Shown here: positions 1 through 10,115 of the stretch, piece after piece
Layout of the letters: each line of letters opens with the position of its first letter
Position numbering within the stretch: position 1 is the first letter of the stretch
Origin: Beroe ovata
Lineage: Eukaryota; Ctenophora; Nuda; Beroida; Beroidae
Assembly: GCA_946803715.1 (NCBI GenBank)
Contig: CAMPET010000175.1
Location: 48,573 to 61,127, forward strand
DNA length: 12,555 nt
Direction: 5' to 3'
Position numbers and translations under genes: made by a program
Notes under the pieces: model-generated
What the model was told of the DNA's origin: nothing
Databases searched by the model: none
Seen by the model: only the letters and a program-made list of their open reading frames with translations

Positions 1-332
1 GGTCCTTGAGCTATGGTGGAAGTTTCAAGTCAATCGGTCGATCCGTTTGGGAGCTATCCTCAAATGCTCATTCAAACTGACATGTTTTGGGTCGATAAGG
101 GGTTATGGCGGCCACTAACTCGGGAACCGATCATCCGATTGACGTGAAATTTTGGTCGTCCGAGTTTCTAATGCTGTTGTACTAGGATTCTGTACACAAA
201 TTTGAGAATTTTAGGCTCAAAGTTTCTTAATTATATTTCAACGGAGTTTCTTAATTTTTCCAGGACTCTAGGCTAAGTTTCTTAAATTTTCGGAAATCCT
301 AGGCTCAGTTTCTTATAGAGAGTTTCTTATAG
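1..332. other. Non-coding sequence before the first visible exon
   Basis: No supported coding segment is seen. The frame of exon A is closed by TAG at 269-271, so exon A does not extend through this stretch. Since exon A starts in the middle of a codon, this is the 3' part of an intron. It contains a possible foldback (29-44 with 128-143) and a degenerate repeat (211-332). Confidence 0.65.
211..332 (+). repeat. Degenerate short repeat with AGTTTCTTA core, reaching into the exon A acceptor
   Basis: AGTTTCTTA occurs five times, at 221, 245, 276, 307 and 321, three of them preceded by TAGGCT(C/A)A. Spacing is 24, 31, 31 and 14 bp. The last two units each end in TATAG and form two candidate acceptors 14 bp apart. 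Confidence 0.75.
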
Positions 333-562
333 AAAAAACTGAGTGTACACATAACACAAATGACATACAGGAAGAAATACAACTCATGAAGAGTAGAATA
401 ACAGAACTTGAAAGCTCCGTTACAGAAACTCCAACGCTCGATACCCGTACACTTGTTGTCGATAACATAGATTTCAGTGACCCCTTCGTTTGTGAGCTTG
501 AGATTGGACGACTGGTTACAGAGAATATCTCACTCAAATCTAAACTCGATAATTCTTCCACA
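333..562 (+). CDS. TRIP11: Exon A, window residues 1-76, acidic NIDFSDP motif then coiled coil
   Basis: The acceptor is ttatag at 327-332 and the donor is ACA|gtaagt at 563. Two leading bases complete a codon begun upstream; the end is phase 0. The peptide begins KTECTHNTND, continues through MKSRITELESS, and carries VVDNIDFSDPF followed by ELEIGRLVTEN. This matches the order and spacing of the DMDFGD...EINRLSNEV segment of vertebrate GMAP-210 (from memory). The ATG at 386 is internal, because the frame stays open upstream to the acceptor; the first in-frame stop upstream is TAG at 269-271, inside the intron. A second TATAG acceptor 14 bp upstream is out of phase with this one. Confidence 0.8.
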
Positions 563-3500
563 GTAAGTAACTTGCATGTAATAGTATGCACGTTACTTTA
601 TTTCTATTTCATAGCGCTAGCTCAAGTGGCATGAGAACACGGCATGATTGCAAATGCCACGTTTGGCTATGATAAAATGAGCCGGTCTCACTTTGGAAGT
701 TTACTTTGCGTCAGGAGCGGTGCAACGTGGCCATATTGATACTTTTCAACTCGTTTATCAGTACGACACGTACGCGCGCGTGTACGCGCGCCAGTCTGAC
801 ACGCGCGGAAATAAATCTCCAGGTTTGGCAGACAGCGCGTAAATTTGTGTCAAAGTGATCCAATTGCGTAGTGATTTGCCATAGAATCGATTTGTCAGCA
901 ATTCACTTTCAGAAGTCAAATCGAAATTCAACCATCGCAAATGATGAAGATTCTGAAGCGAAGATAGTGGTAAGATGGTTAGAACAACTTTGAATTTCAA
1001 TAACTAACCTAATCTAACTTTCATCACTTCACACCATCTTATCAGGCACTTCAAGCACAGCTCAGATCGGTTTATATAGAGCACCAAAATGAGCTGGCTC
1101 TAAAGCAGCAAGAAACAGACCACCTGTTAGCTAGCTTAGGGGAGGGGCGAAGTGAAAGTCAGGGAGGTGAGACGAAGCAAGAAGCGAGTTTGTCCGTCAT
1201 TAACAATCATTAAAGTGGCTAACTATGAAAATTATTACTTTCTTTTTGAAGTTTCAAATCGAAATGAGTAAATTCTACTAAACCAGGAGAAAGCGATAAC
1301 GTGGCTATGCAGCGAAAATGTTCAGACTTAGAACAACAACTCAATCGAGAAAAGGGGTTCTTCAAACAGGTTAGGAAATAACATATCGAGACAACCAATC
1401 ACTCGTTAAGGGAACGGCATATGTAGATTCTGAAAAAAAACTCTTTCTAAATCTCGATTTTCCCCTTTTTAGCAATTTTAACCTCTCTCTAATTGTTCAT
1501 CATCTCCCAGTTGGAAGAAGAAAAGAATGCGCTGGAGCAACTTCTCGCCGAATCACGTGTCACGATATCATCTCTATCGGAGGATAATACCCGGTTGTCG
1601 GACCAAGTTGCGGAATCTGCCGACAACTTGCGGAGGTGTGAGCAGAGAGTAGCAGAGTTGGAGAACAGGGGAGATGTACCTGATGCAGAGACTACGTGAG
1701 TGCGACTACAGAGTGTTATGGGGGGGGCGTCATTATGGAATGTCCGTGGAATTCTTGCAATTTTTGATATCTTTGGATAGTTCGGTGCGGACATACCTCA
1801 TGGGAAACTACTATGATAATCATAAACATAGATAAGATATATTATTGATTGTCCATTTCATGCGATGTGTGGGGATCACACATCAAGAACTACATATGAA
1901 TAGCATTACTCACGTGTGTAGGGCTGCGCAGTACAGTAGCGTTATCTCCAATCNTCATTATGGAATGTCCGTGGAATTCTCGCAATTTTTGATATCTTTG
2001 GATAGTTCGGTGCGGACATACCTCATGGGAAACTTCTATGATAATCATAAACATAAATAAGATATATTATTGATTGTTCATTTCATACGATGTGGGGGGA
2101 TCACACATCAAGAACTACATATGAATAGCATTACTCACGTGCGTAGGGCTGCGCAGTACAGTAGCGTTATCTCCAATCTGAATCTCGAGCTGGGTCGGAA
2201 GACGAGCGAGACGAAGTCCCTGAGATCCGAGCTCCTATCCATGGGAAACGTCCTCTCCAACAAGGACAAGGAGGTATATCCCCAATGGCTCAATGGGGAG
2301 GGAAGGGGGATAGGGATTTGATAAGGGACATTTTTCAATCTAAATAGTAGGTCTAAAATTGCTATCTTATGGGGGGTATGTTTACCAATATCATGGGCAT
2401 AGTGGGGATCACTGACACTGAGAGAGACGGTGGAGTTAGAGTGAAGTACGTCAAATACTCTACTGTCAGAATTGCAATGTTCCCTAGCCATCGCAATTCC
2501 GACAGTATCCCACAGCTCCTATACTATAGTATACCACCTGGTGATCTCTACTTACTGACGACCAGTTTACAACAGTGACATCCGCCACACAACTGTGCTC
2601 CCACTTGTTGTTCGCCCACGAACACACGCCATGCGAAACGCTCACACATCATAGGGTCACTGCGACTCCAATCCAACTCTTTCCACGCTAGATCTTCCGA
2701 TGAGTAGTGGTGGCATTCATATTCGGGGTCCGGGGAGCGACCGACCACCAGGAGTCGGAGTAGAAGTAACCAACAACTGGGTTTCATACTATAGTGTGGG
2801 GTGTTATGGTGTTAAAAACACACAGACACAGACAGACACGCACACACACACGCACACAAACACACACAAACATACGCACACAAACAAACCGTTCAACCCC
2901 CAGATCGGGCAACTGAGAATAGCACTGGACACGGTAAAGAGTGAAGATTTTCAAGAACTACGAGGCGTTGTAGACTCCTTGAAGATCCAGGTAATATGCA
3001 ACATCTATAAAAGAATAGAAGAAACGGTTTATGCAGATGGGAGCTTTCTCTTGAGATGGAATTCTTGAATGCTGAGAGGTTACGAAGCGAAGCAATTGGA
3101 GGGATGGGTCTAATTAGCGCGTATAATTATGTAACGGGCGCCGTAAGGAACTGTAATTAATAGGGAGAAGAAAGGGAGGGGGTTTTGTTCTCGAGCAATT
3201 CACAAGGGGGGTGGGGGTCGCAGTGAATAGTCGAGTCATAGAATCATAAAGATCATAAAGATCATGAAGAGAGAACGGCGACGGTTGACCAAAACTATGC
3301 CACGGCAAAACGGCAGCATTGTTTGGTCAATAATGCATGTGTTAACGCATCTTAAGGGATTGTGTTAACCATTGTGAAGATGTCTAAGTCATTGTTCGTG
3401 GGTGAATTGACCCGGATTTAGTTGTTAGTGGTGCGCCGTCATATCATTCATTCGAAAATCGAAGAGAAGGTTGCACAAGTAGAGAATGAGTAAATTCTGT

Positions 3501-6500
3501 TTTTCCTCTGATTNACACACACACACACACAGGTAGATGGGTACAAAGACTCTCTAAAGGAAACGGGTCACCAGCTTCTCCAAGCTCACAACCAGCTGGA
3601 CAAAGTGTCCAATGACCGAGCAGAGCTACAGTCACGTGTTCAGTGCCTGGGAGAGGAGAAGGAGAGAAGAGAGGATGAAGTGAAAGAGGCCCTGATACAG
3701 GTACTGTTGCCATGGTAATATGCGCTACTGTCTGCTAGCGTCGAGTACTGTGTCTGCAGCACTGTAGAGTGCAGAGTGCTCACAATATGTTCATTGTTCC
3801 CCTAGGTGAAGGCGAAGGAAGATTTTATCACGGAACTCCAGGAGACTTGTTCAACGCAGAGAAAGAGGTTGACTGAGTTGGAGGAGAGTTTTGCAACTGT
3901 TACCTCCCAACATGAGGCTGCTGTGCGAGTTACCAACCAGCTCAAGGCTGGTATGAGACCCTTTCGTAAAAGCCTCCCAGCCTCTGGGTTTGATCATGCC
4001 CACTGAGGACATGATAACCCCTATCTCTATTCACTCAAGCCCCTTCCTTTGCACACCCAACCATCTCGCCACTAGAGAATGAGCATTGAGCATCCAATTC
4101 CATAGTACACCTACTCATCCTGATTATTTATACCCCAGTCTCCATAAGCAAGCTATCCCCCATTACCCAACCCCCCCCCCTTCACAGAGAAAGTTGAACT
4201 GGTTGTCGAGAGTAAGGAGCTCCGCGACGACCTGGCCTCAGCGGTGGAAGAATCCCGGCACCTGACAACCGAGTTATCCCGACTCCGGGAGCACCCTCTT
4301 TTCTACATCCTTCTTGAGGATCTGGCTCTTACCCAGGGACAGATGCTAGAGATACGGGATATTATCTCTGTCGGGGGTGAGGAGAAGGGGGAGGAGGAAA
4401 GTGAGGAGAAGGGGGAGGTGAGGGAGGTGAGGAGGAAACTCGCTGATAAAAGTGAGCAGCTCAAGATCATGCAAGGTGAGACAACGAGGTGGTCATTGCT
4501 TCAATGAGTAAGTTACTTACTAACTCTGCCACGGTATTATAACTTTTTTGACACAACAATGGTTTAGTTTGACCTGTTTTTGGTAACAAAGAACATGTCT
4601 ATGCTGCATGTCCATACTCAGATACCGAGTAATGATTGCAGCTTCATGATATCAAGACTACCTTATACCTATCATAGGTAATGAGTTCTGTTTCACACAG
4701 GTACCATATCAAAATTGAGGACAGAACAGGCGGACATGATGTCAGTGTTTGATCATGATGACGTCATAACTAGGATGACATCACAACACAGACAAGAAGT
4801 TGAAGTGTTGGAGGATAGTGTCAATGAAATGAGGGCTCAAATCCGGGTTCTGGTCGAAGAAAAACAGGTAGGCAAACATTATAAAGGACGTTAATGACCA
4901 GTAACCACTGGATACGGGGCTGACATGTAAAACTATTTTAGGGGAACAGTTTTGCTGGGTTCTAATAAGATTGCTCCTCACTCCTCATCGTGAGAGAAAT
5001 TCACGAGAATTTTCAAGGAATTCTGTCCTATTTCCAGAAACTTCAATTTCGAATCATGAGGTACCGAGTCTAGTCAATGATGAATCAAGTCAACCTCATC
5101 TTAAGCTGGAAATATAGTGAAATATCTATTCTTGATCGAAGTTGCGGCACACACAAATCAGCAGTTTATTTTGATGGAAAAATGAGGGAGGTAATTCTGC
5201 AATACGGGACCGTATTGGAATGAGAAATGCGATTGGAAATTGAGGGTTCATTACCAACGTAAACTGAGTGCGATTACAAGAATGATACAGCTCTCAGGAC
5301 TCAAGGCGACAAGGGGAAATACTTATCGCGATAAGAAAGCCAGAAAATCGGAGCACCGCGACTTGCGAAAACGTCAAAAATATAATGAGGAAATGCCAAA
5401 TTTCGCGGAAAACACAAGAGATCTGCAACCACTGCGACAAGTATTTCTTACCGCAGGCCAAAGAGGAATGGTCGGATGAGATGAGAGCCCGTCAAACGAA
5501 ATTGGAGAGTGAGATTGCAGAGTTACGCGCGGAAACGGAAGACCGATCACAAAACTCTGAACTTGAGGAGTTCAAATTAACCGGTAGGGATGCCACTCAA
5601 TATAGGTGGGATAGCCACGATTGCACAAGCAAACCCTCGATCCTCTCACTGAGTTTATGGAGGCAAATGACAAACACGAGAGCATATCCGGGATATATTG
5701 TCATTGTGCTCTATCTTTTTGAATATCACCCTCTCTCTGGTGTGTAATCAGTGATCTGTATTAATTGAACTATGAACCGTGATCATCCTTCACATACAAA
5801 TCACACAATGAACATGTCTCTTGAACTTGTCTATCGCAGCGGAGAAAGAGAAGAACAGACTACTCAAAGAGATCGAGCGATTGGTTGGGGAGGCTTCCGA
5901 AGTTGAGGAGGTGGGATAACGACCATTTAATTCCGTGTAATGATTTGTATGTGATCTTGACACGTATCACGCATTTTGGGGCGCTGCTCACGCACACACA
6001 GACACACACAGTACACACACAGTAAACAGACACAGACACACTCACAAACACACAGACACACACAAAAACACACACCCACACACGCAAACACACGAACATA
6101 CACAAACACACACCCACACACACACACCCACAAAAACACAAATGCACTGCAGGTTTACACTCTCGCTGTATCGGAGAAGGAGGCGCTGATGGATGAGACG
6201 GCCTCACTTCGCGTCGCATTAGAACAGAAAGAACGAGACGCTTTGGAACAGGAGAGGAAAATGGGAAAAGTGACTGAGAGCCTGAAAAAGGTAACCTATC
6301 ATGTTAAAAGTGTGTGAATACTGTACAGTGTATACATCGACGTACAGTCTATAAGTTGACTGAGCTACACAAATTTGTGGAGTAATTAGAAAAGTGGTAC
6401 TGGTCCAGAGTTTTGTCGACCGTAAACACCCCCTGTACGTGTGTTGATATGGAATCACAATACTGCGTGTGTCAGTGTGTGCGTGTGTGACTATAATCAC

Positions 6501-9380
6501 ACAAAGCAAGCCCCCTTTTTCTGTTTAATTCTCTCCTCTGCACTCCCAGGCTCAGTCACGTTTAACTGTAAAGGACGCAAAGATCGACGAACTGTCTGAC
6601 CAGTTAGTAGCCATGGAAACGAAGCTGATGGAGTCCAGCGAACTCGTCGAGTTCTACAAGAGCAATCAAACGGACGAGTGTAAGGTCGGGACGTGATTTT
6701 GTGTGTGTGTGTGTGTGTGTGTGTCTGTGTGTGTGTGTGNGGTTTGATCATGCCCACTGAGGACATGATACCCCCAATCTCTATTCACTCAAACCCCTTC
6801 CTTTGCACACCCAACCATCTCGCCACTAGAGAATGAGCAAGCTATCCCCCATTACCCAACCCCCCCTGCACAGAGAAAGTTGAACTGGTTGTCGAGAGTA
6901 AGGAGCTCCGCGACGACCTGGCCTCAGCGGTGGAAGAATCCCGGCACCTGACAACCGAGTTATCCCGACTCCGGGAACACCCTCTATTCTACATCCTTCT
7001 TGAGGATCTGGCTCTTACCCAGGGACAGATGCTAGAGATACGGGATATTATCTCTGTCGGGGGTGAGGAGAAGGGTGAGGAGGAAAGTGAGGAGAAGGGG
7101 GAGGTGAGGGAGGTGAGGAGGAAACTCGCTGATAAAAGTGAGCAGCTTAAGATCATGCAAGGTGAGATACCGAGGAGGTCATTGCTTCAATGAGTAAGTT
7201 ACTACTCTGCCACGGTATTATAACTTTTTTGACACAACAATGGTTTAGTTTGACATGTTTTTGGTAACAAGGAACTGTAATTATGCTTCCACTATGCTGC
7301 ATGTCCATACTCAGATACTGAGTAATGATTGCAGCTTCATGATATCAAGACTATCATAGGTAATGAGTTCTGTTTCACACAGGTACCATATCAAAATTGA
7401 GGACAGAACAGGCGGACATGATGTCAGTGTTTGATCATGATGACGTCATAACTAGGATGACATCACAACACAGACAAGAAGTTGAAGTGTTGGAGGATAG
7501 TGTCAATGAAATGAGGGCTCAAATCCGGGTTCTGGTCGAAGAAAAACAGGTAGGCAAACATTATAAAGGACGTTAATGACCAGTAACCACTGGATACGGA
7601 GCTGACATGTAAAGCTGTTTTAGGGGAACAGTTTTGCTGGGTTCTAATAAGATTGCTCCTCACTCCTCATCGTGAGAGAAATTCACGAGAATTTTCAAGG
7701 AATTCTGTCCTATTTCCAGAAACTTCAATTTCGAATCATGAGGTACCGCGTCTAGTCAATGATGAATCAAGTCAACCTCATCTTAAGCTGGAAATATAGT
7801 GAAATATCTATTCTTGATCGAAGTTGCGGCACACACAAATCAGCAGTTTATTTTGATGGAAAAATGAGGGAGGTAATTCTGCAATACGGGACCGTATTGG
7901 AATGAGAAATGCGATTGGAAATTGAGGGTTCATTACCAACGTAAACTGAGTGCGATTACAAGAATGATACAGCTCTCAGGACTCAAGGCGACAAGGGGAA
8001 ATACTTATCGCGATAAGAAAGCCAGAAAATCGGAGCACCGCGACTTGCGAAAACGTCAAAAATATAATGAGGAAATGCCAAATTTCGCGGAAAACACAAG
8101 AGATCTGCAACCACTGCGACAAGTATTTCTTACCGCAGGCCAAAGAGGAATGGTCGGATGAGATGAGAGCCCGTCAAACGAAATTGGAGAGTGAGATTGC
8201 AGAGTTACGCGCGGAAACGGAAGACCGATCACAAAACTCTGAACTTGAGGAGTTCAAATTAACCGGTAGGGATGCCACTCAATATAGGTGGGATAGCCAC
8301 GATTGCACAAGCAAACCCTCGATCCTCTCACTGAGTTTATGGAGGCAAATGACAAACACGAGAGCATATCCGGGATATATTGTCATTGTGCTCTATCTTT
8401 TTGAATATCACCCTCTCTCTGGTGTGTAATCAGTGATCTGTATTAATTGAACTATGAACCGTGATCATCCTTCACATACAAATCACACAATGAACATGTC
8501 TCTTGAACTTGTCTATCGCAGCGGAGAAAGAGAAGAACAGACTACTCAAAGAGATCGAGCGATTGGTTGGGGAGGCTTCCGAAGTTGAGGAGGTGGGATA
8601 ACGACCATTTAATTCCGTGTAATGATTTGTATGTGATCTTGACACGTATCACGCATTTTGGGGCGCTGCTCACGCACACACAGACACACACAGTACACAC
8701 ACAGTAAACAGACACAGACACACTCACAAACACACAGACACACACAAAAACACACACCCACACACGCAAACACACGAACATACACAAACACACACCCACA
8801 CACACACACCCACAAAAACACAAATGCACTGCAGGTTTACACTCTCGCTGTATCGGAGAAGGAGGCGCTGATGGATGAGACGGCCTCACTTCGCGTCGCA
8901 TTAGAACAGAAAGAACGAGACGCTTTGGAACAGGAGAGGAAAATGGGAAAAGTGACTGAGAGCCTGAAAAAGGTAACCTATCATGTGAAAAGTGTGTGAA
9001 CACTGTACAGTGTATACATCGACGTACAGTCTATAAGTCGCCTGAGCTACACAAATTTGTGGAGTAACTAGAAAAGTGGTAATGGTCCTGAGTTTTGTCG
9101 ATCGTAAACACCCCCTGTACGTGTGTTGATATGGAATCACAATACCGCGTGTGTCAGTGTGTGCGTGTGTGACTATAATCACACAAAGCAAGCCCCCTTT
9201 TTTTGTTTAATTCTCTCCTCTGCACTCCCAGGCTCAGTCACGTTTAACTGTAAAGGACGCAAAGATCGACGAACTGTCTGACCAGTTAGTAGCCATGGAA
9301 ACGAAGCTGATGGAGTCCAGCGAACTCGTCGAGTTCTACAAGAGCAATCAAACGGACGAGTGTAAGGTCGGGACGTGCTT

Positions 9381-9423
<43 letters not shown>

Positions 9424-10076
9424 NGTGTTGGTGTGTTTGTGTGTGTGTGTGTGTGGGTGTGTGTGTGGGTGTGTGTGTGTATGTGCAATTGCTAATCATT
9501 GCTCCATAATGGGCATTGGGCACTGAACACTGGCATCATTGTTGACATTAGCGCCATGGAGTAAACCATTGTTTTGTAGGCTGCTCAGTTGGGGCTCTCA
9601 GAATTGACTTCTGTACAACCACCCGTTTCCGGAGAACCCTCCAAGTACTCGACGCGTGACACTCCACGTGACTGTTCCCATGACAACACCTGCGATACAC
9701 CACCGTGTGACGCAGTGACGGAATTGTCGAGACTCCGGCAGGAACTCACGGATGCTGATGCACGTTACGAGAAGCTCTTAGAAACGTGTCGTGATAAGGA
9801 ACTCAGAATAGAGTTCCTAGAAGCAGAGGTGAGTGTGTGTGATTCACTCCTAAGTGAGACTGTGAAACGTGGTCATTGGTAATTGGGGCCCTAATTGGAA
9901 TTGCTTCTCATGAGGTATTGTTTAAGTTCATGGGGTATTGTTTAGGTTTCCACGAGTGTCATTTTGAGGGTCTCGTTAAACATATAGATTCCGAAACGTG
10001 TTTAGCCAGCTAAACCGTAGCGTGCAGGAACCACACTATAATAATTTGTTTACAGTTGTGTTCATATATTCGGGAA

Positions 10077-10115
<39 letters not shown>

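Larger units (their letters stand above)
3987..6739 (+). repeat. Tandem block copy 1 (exons I-N with introns), about 2.75 kb
   Basis: This starts at ggtttgatcatgcc in intron H-I and runs to the GT array after exon N, where a single N (6740) is followed at once by the start of copy 2. It is nearly identical to 6741-9423. Copy 1 is longer mainly because it keeps a 65-bp segment (about 4086-4150) and a longer C run at 4171-4180. Confidence 0.95.
6741..9423 (+). repeat. Tandem block copy 2 (exons I'-N' with introns), about 2.68 kb
   Basis: This starts right after the N at 6740 and ends in a GT array at the N at 9424. Introns near both edges differ from copy 1 by a few percent plus indels. The core 7750-8986 looks identical to 5068-6304. 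All six exons are intact with the same phases and the same protein. It is probably the second haplotype retained in tandem, not a functional duplication. Confidence 0.95.

Noticed and set aside
386-388. ATG at the start of MKSRITELESS as a translation start
   Set aside because: The frame is open upstream with plausible coding sequence back to an acceptor at 332, and homology places this region well inside the protein.
1845-2060. Open frames starting MIVHF in both copies of the 225-bp repeat
   Set aside because: They lie mostly in intron D-E. Only the last part of the second one coincides with true exon E.
4759-4766. Perfect TGACGTCA palindrome, a CREB/ATF-type site
   Set aside because: It is inside coding exon J, where the codons explain it; no promoter context is visible.
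5038-5060. Possible 23-nt micro-exon (ttccag before it, gtaccg after it)
   Set aside because: It would end in phase 2, which does not fit the phase-0 start of exon K; J to K works without it.
5240-5479. 79-codon basic open frame in intron J-K (copy at 7922-8161)
   Set aside because: It has no coiled-coil character, is in a different frame from exon K, and J joins K directly in phase 0 without it. Its repetition only reflects the block duplication.
5860-6219. Minus-strand open frame rich in C and V (also 8542-9003), and the plus-strand H/T-rich frame
   Set aside because: These are translations of the CA/GT microsatellite; such arrays lack stop codons by composition.
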